This document shows, piece after piece, positions 55,718-64,000 of a DNA stretch of 64,000 nucleotides (the first letter of the stretch is position 1; every line of letters begins with the position of its first letter). A program made the translations under genes and the position numbers. The DNA is from Halobellus inordinatus (GTDB lineage Archaea > Halobacteriota > Halobacteria > Halobacteriales > Haloferacaceae): assembly GCF_024464655.1 (NCBI RefSeq), contig NZ_JANHAV010000010.1, forward strand, positions 51,482 through 115,481, given 5' to 3'. The notes under the pieces are model-generated. The model saw only the letters and a list, made by a program, of their open reading frames with translations, ran no database searches and was not told the DNA's origin.

Positions 55718-57510
55718 GTCCTCCCTCCGACGAGTTTTCCGTCTTCGTACCGATACCCCGCCTCACGGAACGCAGCTCGTGCCCGTGCGACGTCTATCTC
55801 GCCTTCTGATCCCAGAAAGTTAGCAATGGGATTTCTCTCCTCCCACTGAAGCTCCGAGGGATACCACTCTGTATCCCAGAGTGGACCAACTGCAGGACGT
55901 CCGTATCCGTCAACGATGGCATCCGCGATATACTCACCATCGATCAATCGAGCTAACGTGTGTCGAAATCGCGGGTTGTTCAGGTGCTGGTTACGCGTGT
56001 TGTACCCCAGGACGTACGCTGAGGACGACCGTTGCACGAGGAGTTCGGACTCAGATCTACGTCCGATACGAGGAATCACGTCGGCCCCCACGGGCGTTCC
56101 GGTCACGTCGGCAGTGTCATTAGCCACCATTTCAGCGGCCGTGACATCTGAGCCAACGACCTGGATGGAGAGTGTGTCGAACGCTGCGTCGCCAGCCTGA
56201 TCAACGAGATCATTAATCGGGCTGTCTACCTGGTGCAGCACGTGGTCATCGAACCGTTCGAAAACGACCTCTTCCCGCGGTGTATTTCGAACGAACCGGA
56301 GAGGGCCACTCCCAACGGGGGGGATGTTATTCGTGACGAGGGCTTCGGTGACCGATCCAGTCTGGATACCTGCGATTGAGGCGACATCTGTCCGCTCTTT
56401 CCAAATATGTTCGGGGAGGATCGGGACGGTGAACGCGCGGCGAGCGACGCTTGGTGTGACGTCCGCGAACTGAAATTCGACCGTTCGATCCCCTATCGGG
56501 TTCACGTTCGCGACGAGGCTGCTACGGCCACGGTAGCGTGGCGACGGGAGCGGGGCAGTCTCCTCGTCTGAGTCCGAACCGAGCGTCGTATCCGAGAGTA
56601 GCCGATACGTGAATGCCACGTCGTCTGCGGTGAGTGCTTTGCCGTCGTGCCACGTCGCTCCCTTTCTGATCGTGACCTGTGCAGTGGAGGACCGGTCGTC
56701 AGAGAACTCCCACGTTTCCGCAAGCCAGGGCATCAGCCGGTCTTGGAATACGTATCCAAGTGGATCGTACACAAGTCCCGTCAGCGTGCCCGTCCGGCGA
56801 AATTCGACGGACAACGGGTTCAGGTTCGTTGTTGCCCGCCGATCGGTAATGGCTACTCGAAGTGTCCCACCGGTTTCACTATCGACATCATCCGAGCGCT
56901 CAAGTGAGAGATATCCGAGCGAGGAATCGAGACTCGATGCCCGCCAGTTCGAGTAGTTGGTCGTTCGAACTGCGCGAACGTCGTCGGGAACGGTCAGTAG
57001 CGTGAACGGTTGGGTTCGCGCGGCTGTCAGTTGCAGCTGTCTGAGAGCGTCTCGACGCTGCGAGCCATTCGTCCGACGCTGTGTTTCCAGATGATCGTCT
57101 ACGTCAAGATTAGCGTAGCCAAAAGGGTTCTGCCATCCGGGATCCTCGGCGAACCGGGAGTGGAGGAGCGTGTAGAGGGCGTCCGGATCAGTGAATCGAG
57201 GGGGGAGACGCATAAGGAACAGGTCGAACTCGTTTCGCAACAGCGTCTGTCGGTGCAACTCCTGCTCCGACATAGGCGTGATACTCGTGTCGATTCCGGC
57301 AGCACGGAACCAGTCGGCGACAGTCCGCGCGAGTGTCAGCGCGTAGGGATCCGCATCGTCAGGCACCGTCTTGATGCGAAGCCGTACCTGTTGGGACGAT
57401 TCCCACCCAGTGAGCGACCGGGCTTGGCGCAAACACCCTCCCGTAAGGGTGATCGTACCGCTACCGATGGCGCCAAGAAGTGCCCGGCGGCGAGCAGTTA
57501 GGTGGGTCAT
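55714..57510 (-). CDS. Tat lipoprotein, ABC-type peptide/solute-binding protein
   Basis: The product is 598 aa. The signal peptide RRRALLGAIGSGTITLTGGC has the twin arginines and a lipobox Cys near residue 26, so it should be exported folded and lipid-anchored, as is usual in haloarchaea. The mature part resembles family-5 binding proteins (peptides, nickel): TGLVYDPLGYVFQDRLMPWL, TIRKGATWHDGKALTADDVA and VGSGPLRFVRNTPREEVVFE. No permease or ATPase gene is adjacent; the next gene is the PAP2 phosphatase, translationally coupled. It may serve a distant transporter or have another role. Confidence 0.88.
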   Translation of the reverse strand: MTHLTARRRALLGAIGSGTITLTGGCLRQARSLTGWESSQQVRLRIKTVPDDADPYALTLARTVADWFRAAGIDTSITPMSEQELHRQTLLRNEFDLFLMRLPPRFTDPDALYTLLHSRFAEDPGWQNPFGYANLDVDDHLETQRRTNGSQRRDALRQLQLTAARTQPFTLLTVPDDVRAVRTTNYSNWRASSLDSSLGYLSLERSDDVDSETGGTLRVAITDRRATTNLNPLSVEFRRTGTLTGLVYDPLGYVFQDRLMPWLAETWEFSDDRSSTAQVTIRKGATWHDGKALTADDVAFTYRLLSDTTLGSDSDEETAPLPSPRYRGRSSLVANVNPIGDRTVEFQFADVTPSVARRAFTVPILPEHIWKERTDVASIAGIQTGSVTEALVTNNIPPVGSGPLRFVRNTPREEVVFERFDDHVLHQVDSPINDLVDQAGDAAFDTLSIQVVGSDVTAAEMVANDTADVTGTPVGADVIPRIGRRSESELLVQRSSSAYVLGYNTRNQHLNNPRFRHTLARLIDGEYIADAIVDGYGRPAVGPLWDTEWYPSELQWEERNPIANFLGSEGEIDVARARAAFREAGYRYEDGKLVGGRT

Positions 57511-57895
57511 CTCTTGATCACTCGTCTTCGCTGTGATTCGTGTGTCTGTTCATAAATTGATTGCGTCTTTCTGGCTATCGCCCCGAACGTCCGGTAGGAA
57601 GGCTTCCGAGGGCGACGTGGTTGTGGGCATACGCCGGTTCGTCGACGACATCAACTTGATGAAAACTGCGGTACGACAACGATTGCCGAGGCCGTCACGC
57701 GGACGGTCGATACGTCGGTCGGGCGAACGAGGCCGAATCACCGCCGACTTCCTCACCAGGCACGAGCAATTCCTCCCAAGCATAGTCGAGGTGACACGCG
57801 GCCCGTTCAACAAGAGCCAGAATCACTACTGGCACGCGTGAGATCGGGTGCTTACCACAGAAAGATTTTACCGCGGCATCAATCATCCTACGTCG
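57511..57895. other. Intergenic region between divergent genes
   Basis: 385 bp between the solute-binding protein gene (minus) and the YjdF-like gene (plus). ORFs here are without motif. The only site noted is ATTTTA at 57865-57870, about 28 nt before the ATG at 57896, a probable TATA box for that gene. Confidence 0.45.
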
Positions 57896-58573
57896 ATGGC
57901 GACCTCGCAGCACCTGTCCCCGAAATTCGTCGTCGGTGTCGGGTCTCTACTCCTTGCGCTGGTCGCGATGTGGGTGGCTGCGCTAACGTCCGGGTATCCG
58001 GACCGGTATCCCCTCCATTCGTGGCCCGCCGTACTCACCGGCCGACTCCGACGCGAGCTGCCTCGCCGCGACTCGTTGACCGCCGCGTGGGGTGTACTCG
58101 CAGGCTGGTCGGTGCTCGTTTCAGTCCTCCACTTCGGCGGGATCCTCTACGACATCTACACCGAACTCCCGTGGTGGGACCTCCTCACGCACGCTATGGG
58201 CGGGACCGGAGTCGCCGCGGTGCTCGGCCTCACGTTCCGACGGTCGACGCTCCGTGCGCCGCTGTGGGTCGTCCCGGCGGTGCTCGCGATCGGCGCCGGC
58301 TTCGAGGTATACGAGTTCCTCTTCAAGCGGTTCTGGCACTACTGGACCCTCGCGTTCTACATCGAGGATACGATCGTCGACCTCGTGGTCAACACGTGCG
58401 GCGCAGCCGTCTTTGCGCTCGCGACGACGGTGTATCGCCGGCACGTCGATCCGGTGTTGGCTCCCCCCGACGATTCCGTGGTTGTTGCCGACGGAGACGG
58501 CGAGCCTGCCGGCGACGATCTCCAGCACGACGACGCTCGGACTGCCGATGCGGGCGATGCAGACTCCGAGTGA
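57896..58573 (+). CDS. YjdF/DUF2238-like membrane protein
   Basis: The product is 225 aa from the ATG at 57896, placed by the TATA box 28 nt upstream. Four to five hydrophobic helices are predicted. LPWWDLLTHAMGGTGVAAVL, then GAGFEVYEFLFKRF and EDTIVDLVVNTCGAAVFALA, are the conserved features of YjdF-like proteins (His, Glu and Asp in membrane segments). The C-terminal 35 residues are an acidic tail. The function is unknown. Confidence 0.8.
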   Translation: MATSQHLSPKFVVGVGSLLLALVAMWVAALTSGYPDRYPLHSWPAVLTGRLRRELPRRDSLTAAWGVLAGWSVLVSVLHFGGILYDIYTELPWWDLLTHAMGGTGVAAVLGLTFRRSTLRAPLWVVPAVLAIGAGFEVYEFLFKRFWHYWTLAFYIEDTIVDLVVNTCGAAVFALATTVYRRHVDPVLAPPDDSVVVADGDGEPAGDDLQHDDARTADAGDADSE

Positions 58574-58947
58574 CACGTTACCGCGACATCTTAGTGCCCT
58601 ACTTTCTCGACTGCGCCGGAAAGCGTCGGGCTCTCCGACGTTTTATCCAGCCAATATACCCCCGGTAGGGGCGTAGATGGCTGCTCAGAGCGCTTCCGCA
58701 GCCTCGTGGGGGGCCGTTGGGATAGTACTGTTCTCACCTTCTTCTAGGTTTAGATTCGTGCACCGTCAGTGGGGTTCCGTGGTTGTATCCGATACCGACA
58801 GTCCGACACGGGTTGATACTGAGATTCACGAATTCGAAGCCAGCCTGCTTTTTTGGCTCTGCTGTCCCGTCACTCTCGTCCGAAAGCGAAGGTCCCGTGA
58901 GGGGCCAACACAGTAGGTTTTAGGCTGGCGACAGACTCCCTCCGGTA
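58574..58947. other. Intergenic region before the arylsulfotransferase-like gene
   Basis: 374 bp without a recognisable gene. An open frame at 58677-58916 has no motif. Promoter signals for the downstream operon should be here, but I could not pick a convincing TATA box. Confidence 0.35.
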
Positions 58948-60336
58948 ATGAGCTCTCCGCGGCGAACCGTTCGCATCGTACTCGCGCTCGTCGTCCTCTC
59001 TTCAGCGACAGCACTCGTCACTGGGTACGTGGAGGCCACTCGCACAGCCGACCGCGTGACGGGTAACCCGTCGGTCGAACAGGCGTTTCGAGAGGGGAAC
59101 CGGTCTCCCGTCGTCGGGTCACGGGAGTCTATGACCGTCATTGCGACCGACTCGAACGCGTTCGTCACCGACGAGAACGACGCGCCGCGAGCGCAAGCGG
59201 AACTTGTCGCGTTCGCACCCGATGGGAGCGTCTATTACTACGAGAACGAGCACACGCGATACTGGGACGTAGACCCCGTCACAGGGACCAACGCGACCGT
59301 CGAGTTTGTCTTTGCGGACCATCTCGATCCGGAGGAGTGCGACGGGACGGTTTGCACCCGCAACGGCGTCGCCCAGGTGAATCTCACGAGCGGTGAGCGA
59401 ACGACTGTCTATAGCCGGATTACCCCGGGCAAGCACTCGACCCGATGGCACGACGTCGACCGGATTGACGACGACCGACTCCTCGTTGCCGACATCGCCC
59501 GCGACCGCGTGTTCATTGTCAATACGACGACCCAACTCGTCGAGTGGGAGTGGGACGCCCAATCCGACTTCACCATCGACAGTGGCGGCCCGTTTCCCGA
59601 CGATTGGACCCACCTCAACGACGTCGAGTACGTCGAAATCGATGGCCGGGAGACGGTGATGGTGAGCCTCCGGAACCAGGATCAGGTCGTCTTTATCGAC
59701 ATCGAACGTGGCCTCCGGGAGGAGTGGACTCTCGGGAGCGATAGTGACCACGACACCCTGTACGAACAGCACAACCCCGACTACATTCCGTCCGAATATG
59801 GGGGACCGGCATTGCTGGTCGCTGACTCGGAGAACGGGCGCGTGGTAGAGTATCAGCGTGAGGACGGCGAATGGGTTCAGTCGTGGACGTGGTCCGACGA
59901 GCGATTGCAGTGGCCTCGCGATGCCGACCGGCTGCCGAACGGCCACACGCTCGTCACCGACTCCAACGGCGACCGTGTCTTCGAGGTGGACCGTGACGGT
60001 GAGGTCGTCTGGACTGCGTCGATCGGCTTTCCCTACGAGGCCGAACGGCTCGGTACAGGAGACGAGAGCGCTGGCGGACACAGCGCTGCCTCGCTCGAAC
60101 TCCCCGCGAAAGGCCCCGATTCAGCTGAAAACTTGGCTGACAGCACGCTCACGGTCCGACTTCCACTGAAACTAACGAATGCGATTTCCTATCTGTTCCC
60201 ACGGTGGGTCGGTTCCATCGAACTGGTCTCGCTCATACTCCTCCTAGGAAGTAGCATCTGTTGGGCGGTCCTCGAATACCGCTGGTGGGGCGGCCGTATC
60301 GAACTTCGTTCGCCGCTCACCGTGAAGCGACCATGA
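58948..60336 (+). CDS. Arylsulfotransferase-like beta-propeller membrane protein
   Basis: The product is 462 aa. One helix (VRIVLALVVLSSATALVTGY) anchors the N-terminus and another lies near 415-440 (IELVSLILLLGSSICWAVLE). Between them is a repeated beta-propeller: HSTRWHDVDRIDDDRLLVAD, EWEWDAQSDF, WTHLNDVEYVEIDGRETVMV and RDADRLPNGHTLVTDSNGDR. This pattern is that of the arylsulfotransferase family, common in haloarchaea near glycan genes. It is coupled to the next gene by ATGA, so the two probably act together on a surface glycan or lipid. Confidence 0.85.
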   Translation: MSSPRRTVRIVLALVVLSSATALVTGYVEATRTADRVTGNPSVEQAFREGNRSPVVGSRESMTVIATDSNAFVTDENDAPRAQAELVAFAPDGSVYYYENEHTRYWDVDPVTGTNATVEFVFADHLDPEECDGTVCTRNGVAQVNLTSGERTTVYSRITPGKHSTRWHDVDRIDDDRLLVADIARDRVFIVNTTTQLVEWEWDAQSDFTIDSGGPFPDDWTHLNDVEYVEIDGRETVMVSLRNQDQVVFIDIERGLREEWTLGSDSDHDTLYEQHNPDYIPSEYGGPALLVADSENGRVVEYQREDGEWVQSWTWSDERLQWPRDADRLPNGHTLVTDSNGDRVFEVDRDGEVVWTASIGFPYEAERLGTGDESAGGHSAASLELPAKGPDSAENLADSTLTVRLPLKLTNAISYLFPRWVGSIELVSLILLLGSSICWAVLEYRWWGGRIELRSPLTVKRP

Positions 60337-61913
60337 CCGAGGAATCCACGCCGGCCGATACGGGAGAACTCTCCCCTCGCGAGGTGCGAATGGTGCTCGG
60401 ACGGTTGGCCCCAATTGACCGCGAGGACCTGCGGTGGCTCGGAATCGGGCTGGGAGCAGGACTGCTCGCTGTGGCAGTCTACCTTGCGACGAACCCGTAC
60501 CCGGCGTACGGTGCTGGTCTCTACGTGCAGATCGCCACCGAGATCAGCGCGCACGGATACGGGCTCCCCGCGTGGATTCCCGGGTACACCGCGGACAGCG
60601 TCCCGTTCGCCTATCCACCGTTGCAGTTCTACGTACTCGCAGTGCTGCTCGATCTTGGTGGCGATCCCGTGGTGCTGGCGCGACTGCTCCCCTCGGTCGG
60701 ATATCTAGCGTTGCTCGTTCCAGTGTATCTGCTCGGCCGCGACTATACGAACTCCCGACCGGCTGGCGCCGCCGCGAGCGTGGCCGTAGCGGTGAACCCA
60801 CAGCTGGTGCAGTGGCATCTCTCGGCCGGCGGTGTCGTTCGCGCATTTGCCCTCCTGTACGCGCTGACAGCCGTCTATGCCGGCTACCGGATCTTCGAGA
60901 CAGGCTCGACTCGTGCGGTCGCAGTCGGGACCGTCGCCTTCGGTGCAACGGTACTCACACACCCGACGTACGCACTATTCGTCGTCGTCACCTATCTGCT
61001 CCTATGGATACTTCGTGATCGTTCGAAATCAGGCTTCGTTGCGGGGGCCATCGTCGGAGTGGGGGGTACCGTTATCGCATCCCCGTGGCTCGTCTGGGTA
61101 CTTACGACACACGGGATCGACGTGTTCGTTGCTGCGGGCGGAACTCACGGCGGGATCGGCGGCGGCATCCCAACGATTCTCGATGGTGCCTCGCTCACCC
61201 TCCTGCCGCTCGCCGGTGCAGTGTACCTCTACGTCGCACGCCGAGACGTGTTTCTCCTGTCGTGGACCGTCGTGGCCGAACTGGTGTTCGCACAGCCCCG
61301 ATTCGTTTTTCTCGTTGGTGCGCTCGTCGTCGCTGCCGTCGGCGTTGACTTCGCGCAACGGGTAGAACCGCTCGACGGACACGTGAACGAAGCCATCGAC
61401 AAGAAAACGGTTCTCGCCGCGGTCTGTCTCGTCGCCGGAGCTACTGTCGGTGGTGCGTATCTCGCTCACGAGATGACGCTCACGTCAGATCCGTCGACGC
61501 CGCAATTTCTCGATTCCGACGATCTCGATGCGATGGCGTGGGTCGCCGCGGAGACGCCACCGGATGTCACGTTTGTCGTCCTCGGAGACGCCGCCGAGTG
61601 GCTGCCAGCACTGACGGATCGGACACTGTTGGTTGGTCCCTGGGGCGTCGAATGGCGTGATTCGGAAATGTACGATCGACAGTTGACGGCCTACGAGTCG
61701 GTCTCGAGATGTCAAAGTGTTACCTGTGTCGAATCGATGGCAGGTCCGGTTTCCGTCTCGCCTGACTACGTCTATATCCCGAAGGGCCAGTACACGATTC
61801 GCGGGGAATCGACCGCACAGTTTGGGACCCTCGAACGGTCGTTCGAGCGGTCGTCGTCGTGGGAACGGTCGTACGAAAACGATGGCGTGGTGGTGTATCG
61901 GGCGTCTGGCTGA
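60333..61913 (+). CDS. GT-C-like membrane glycosyltransferase
   Basis: The product is 526 aa with about ten hydrophobic helices in the first 400 residues. The pattern, with a first extracellular loop containing YPAYGAGLYVQIATEISAHG and SVPFAYPPLQFYVLAVLL, then VNPQLVQWHLSAGGVVRAFA, is that of GT-C glycosyltransferases that use lipid-linked sugars. The C-terminal 120 residues form a soluble domain (MAWVAAETPPDVTFVVLGDA). It overlaps the arylsulfotransferase-like gene by 4 bp and ends 4 bp before a convergent gene. Confidence 0.82.
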   Translation: MTEESTPADTGELSPREVRMVLGRLAPIDREDLRWLGIGLGAGLLAVAVYLATNPYPAYGAGLYVQIATEISAHGYGLPAWIPGYTADSVPFAYPPLQFYVLAVLLDLGGDPVVLARLLPSVGYLALLVPVYLLGRDYTNSRPAGAAASVAVAVNPQLVQWHLSAGGVVRAFALLYALTAVYAGYRIFETGSTRAVAVGTVAFGATVLTHPTYALFVVVTYLLLWILRDRSKSGFVAGAIVGVGGTVIASPWLVWVLTTHGIDVFVAAGGTHGGIGGGIPTILDGASLTLLPLAGAVYLYVARRDVFLLSWTVVAELVFAQPRFVFLVGALVVAAVGVDFAQRVEPLDGHVNEAIDKKTVLAAVCLVAGATVGGAYLAHEMTLTSDPSTPQFLDSDDLDAMAWVAAETPPDVTFVVLGDAAEWLPALTDRTLLVGPWGVEWRDSEMYDRQLTAYESVSRCQSVTCVESMAGPVSVSPDYVYIPKGQYTIRGESTAQFGTLERSFERSSSWERSYENDGVVVYRASG

Positions 61914-61917
61914 GCGT

Positions 61918-63048
61918 TCAGACGAGTCCCAGGAGTGGAGCAGCGAGTATGGCTAGCCACGCTACGACGCCGACGCCGACGAGGCGTCTACGCCCGCGTG
62001 CAGAACCGACCGCGATTACGACGAGGGCAGATGTCAGTGCGACGCGATGATAGACGAGCTGTGTCGGGATCTGCCAGACACCGACGAACGCCAAATCGAA
62101 GACAAGAGCCGTGCCGAACCCGAGTGCAGTGAGTAACCCGGCACGCTTAGCTGGGCGGTTGGCTGAAAGGACGGCAACGAGTGCTGGTGGGGCAGTTGCT
62201 AATATCGGGTATCCGACCGCGACGAACAACTTCGGTGTCACGCTGGGAAACACGGCTTCAGCCGCGAGCCCCCAGCCACGAACTCCCAAGACGATACTGA
62301 GAAGTCCTCCAGGGAGTGCGATATCGCCGAACGTCCATCTGCCAGTCCCTCGGATAGTGCTGCCAGCTATGACGAGCGCCGGCGTGAGGCCGATAACCGT
62401 CCACCAACCAATACTCCCACCACTGCGATGCCCGTGGTGGGTCCGGGTGACGTTGGTAACGAACAGTTCATCGCGCAGGTCTTCCTCGACGAATCGAGCT
62501 CCGGATGCCACGCTGGTGACTGTGTGACGGACGCGGAACCAGTCCCAGTATTCGGCGTGTGCCTGTATCGCCGTCCAATCGCCGGACCGACTTGAATAGG
62601 CTCTGAGGTGGGTTCGCTGTCCGAAGTACGTTCCCACGTGTAGCTGGTAATCTGGAGGAACCCATTGGCCCGATGTGTTCCGACCGGATGACACGTACGT
62701 ATACCGGACGGATCCGTGGGTTGGTCGCCAGGGTGAAATTCGGATAGTCGTGTTTGGCTCCGTCATATTCCAGTCGGCATCCGATCTCGTCACGAGGACT
62801 CGTCGGACCTGTTCGGAATCGCCGAGAACGACGACGTTGAGCGCAAGGGTTCGCCCCGACACAGACCGGCTTCGGCTGGTGTATGGCCACACGTAACTGC
62901 CCGCTCCGTCGGGGCTGACGAGCGCCGTATTGTCGGGTGCCAGTGATTGCTCTATGTGATCTGCCTGCCAGTCAACGAGAACGGGAGCAGACGCGACCGT
63001 AAACAGAAGGATGAGAGACAGCAGTACACAACGCGAGCGTGCTGACAT
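61918..63048 (-). CDS. Hypothetical membrane protein, extracellular domain plus helices
   Basis: The product is 376 aa from the ATG at 63048 (MSARSRC); five more residues are possible from 63063. A signal-like helix (VLLSLILLFTVASAPVLVDW) is followed by about 170 polar residues (YVWPYTSRSRSVSGRTLALN, SVRYTYVSSGRNTSGQWVPP) probably outside the cell, and then five to six hydrophobic helices. No family is recognised. It converges on the glycosyltransferase gene, so it may belong to the same envelope process. Confidence 0.7.
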   Translation of the reverse strand: MSARSRCVLLSLILLFTVASAPVLVDWQADHIEQSLAPDNTALVSPDGAGSYVWPYTSRSRSVSGRTLALNVVVLGDSEQVRRVLVTRSDADWNMTEPNTTIRISPWRPTHGSVRYTYVSSGRNTSGQWVPPDYQLHVGTYFGQRTHLRAYSSRSGDWTAIQAHAEYWDWFRVRHTVTSVASGARFVEEDLRDELFVTNVTRTHHGHRSGGSIGWWTVIGLTPALVIAGSTIRGTGRWTFGDIALPGGLLSIVLGVRGWGLAAEAVFPSVTPKLFVAVGYPILATAPPALVAVLSANRPAKRAGLLTALGFGTALVFDLAFVGVWQIPTQLVYHRVALTSALVVIAVGSARGRRRLVGVGVVAWLAILAAPLLGLV

Positions 63049-63139
63049 TCTTTTCGACTGCAACGACCGTCTTACCTCGTATTGATTGTGATGGTGTGCC
63101 CAGATTCACCGGCTGTGTTGAATCACTAGAGGGCGTCGG

Positions 63140-63625
63140 GGTGTTCGCACTGTGGGTTTACCCACGAGGACAATCGTGATGACAAGCAGTTCGCGTGTCA
63201 ATCGTGTGCGTAGGAGGTGAACGCGAATTACAGCGCAGTCGCCGGATTACATCCGGCGGGCAGCAAAGTCACTGCGTGACTTTGCGACGGCGAAGAACAT
63301 CGGAATGCGGTATGTCCGTCGAGGCCAACAGTCGTCTCGGCGGACGGGCAACAGTCAACTTGCCCTCATATCTGGGACGGTGAACGCGAGCGGCGATTAT
63401 AACGCCCACCGAATTCGGTCAGAGCCGGAGTCCACGGACAAGCCCCGTCCTCAAACGCGAGCGTCAGCGAGCGTTAGGGCGGGGGAGTTGACGCTAGAAG
63501 GCGAATCGGACTGGTCTGAAGGGGATACCGAGGCAAAACAGAGTATCGAGTTCGAGCTCGTCTGGTGGCGTGAGGTCCAGACGGCAGAAGAAGGAGCATT
63601 GGATATCACTACTGAGGGCCAGTAG
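63140..63625 (+). pseudogene. Broken TnpB (IS1341 type) C-terminus
   Basis: The frame begins with a zinc ribbon: GCSHCGFTHEDNRDDKQFAC then QSCA, a TAG stop where Tyr is expected, and EVNANYSA. About 60 bp later, in another frame, it resumes ATAKNIGMRYVRRGQQSSRR, TGNSQLALISGTVNASGDY and STDKPRPQT, the usual end of haloarchaeal TnpB. The RuvC part is missing. The extra 60 bp contain two small hairpins (GTCGCCGGAT/ATCCGGCGGG and AAAGTCA/TGACTTT). Confidence 0.7.
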
Positions 63626-63653
63626 TACCAATCCGTTCTCTCAGACCTGTCCT

Positions 63654-63734
63654 ATGTACGACCAGATCCTCTTTCCCACTGACGGGAGCGAGCCAGCAGA
63701 ATCGGTCCCCGAATACGCCCCCTCCCCCAGATAG
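63654..63734 (+). pseudogene. Universal stress protein (UspA) N-terminal stub
   Basis: MYDQILFPTDGSEPAESVPE is the start of a UspA-family protein (first strand and Asp/Gly-Ser loop). The frame ends after 26 residues, so only the 5' end remains. Confidence 0.6.
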
Positions 63735-63883
63735 TTTGTTAACAAGGCACAACTAGACGCCTGTTACGGGCTGAGACGTACGAATACGTCTGAAACTGCG
63801 TCACCACTGATTCGTGAGAGCTACTTCCGCTACGTTACCGAAGAGCGTGCGAGTAAATCACCCGGCAATCAAATTGACATCCT

Positions 63884-63904
63884 CACCCGCCTGAAGGCGG
63901 GGTG
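63884..63904. repeat. IS200/IS605-type terminal hairpin
   Basis: CACCCGCC-TGAA-GGCGGGGTG, preceded by TTGACATCCT, is the subterminal hairpin usually found at the ends of IS200/IS605 and IS1341-type elements. It may mark the end of an element whose body lies to the right, beyond the window. Confidence 0.55.
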
Positions 63905-63923
63905 AATCCCGAGCGTTGGGATA

Positions 63924-64000
63924 TTAGGGTTTGCAGTCTGCCTGCTCTTGTGGGTGGAACGCACCCGTAGTTGTATCGAACAGGTAGACTCCGGGCTGTG
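63924..64000 (-). CDS. 3' end of a minus-strand gene cut by the window border
   Basis: The frame reads QPGVYLFDTTTGAFHPQEQ then ADCKP and a TAA at 63924-63926. It runs off the right edge. Its position just before the IS605-type hairpin (on the minus strand) fits the last residues of a transposon protein, but 25 residues are too few to name it. Confidence 0.3.
   Translation of the reverse strand, partial: QPGVYLFDTTTGAFHPQEQADCKP

Noticed and set aside
59119..60081. 320-aa minus-strand frame opposite the arylsulfotransferase-like gene
   Set aside because: No motif; the plus-strand propeller pattern and coupling with the next gene are convincing.
1..64000. tRNA or rRNA genes
   Set aside because: I looked for cloverleaf signatures and rRNA-like conserved stretches and saw none; a covariance search could still reveal a missed tRNA.

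Overview
The window is a GC-rich piece of a haloarchaeal (class Halobacteria) chromosome or megaplasmid. The evidence is strongly acidic proteins, many haloarchaea-only families (HalOD1, DUF7344, DUF7504, DUF7521 and DUF7475-like), leaderless promoters with a TATA-like box about 28-34 nt before the start codon, ISH-type insertion sequences, and a haloarchaeal type I-B CRISPR-Cas locus. The genus cannot be fixed from the sequence alone.

Layout. 1-15 kb is mostly chromosomal: glmS, small regulators, an IclR - aldehyde dehydrogenase - SDR catabolic group, a metallophosphoesterase, a nucleotidyltransferase-fold protein, an APC permease, a zinc-finger/DUF7504 protein and a HEAT-repeat protein. Three near-identical 80-bp nested palindromes lie at 2651, 10138 and 13159; two of them supply the first base of a neighbour's stop-codon complement. 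15-23 kb holds a CofE-like ligase, a degenerate M48-type membrane protein beside a CPBP protease, a C2H2/TPR-like two-gene operon and a SWIM zinc-finger protein. 23-36 kb is accessory: an ISH3-family element that seems to split a gene, the XPB-Bax1 helicase/nuclease pair, an AbiE-like regulator/nucleotidyltransferase pair, dead transposase pieces, a wHTH-DUF7521-DUF7521 operon and a second CPBP protease.

36.8-52.1 kb is the CRISPR-Cas centre: cas6-cas8b-cas7-cas5-cas3-cas4-cas1-cas2, tightly packed, then a leader of about 113 bp and one very long array. I count 83 repeats of 31 nt and 82 spacers. The 74 leader-proximal repeats end in C; the 9 leader-distal ones end in G. The 76th repeat is split by a 404-bp element (51185-51588) with about 24-bp inverted ends and a 7-bp target duplication (GGACCCC). 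It encodes no transposase, only a 66-residue ribbon-helix-helix protein flanked by two matching 17-bp palindromes. This is the most unusual object in the window. The array ends against an IS630-family element with an A7 frameshift signal, then remnants of a sensor histidine kinase and a PAS transducer.

54-63 kb is mainly cell-envelope genes: methyltransferase, PAP2 phosphatase, Tat-type solute-binding lipoprotein, YjdF-like membrane protein, an arylsulfotransferase-like propeller coupled to a GT-C-like glycosyltransferase, and a membrane protein. The last kilobase is decayed: a broken TnpB zinc ribbon, a UspA stub and an IS200/IS605-like hairpin.
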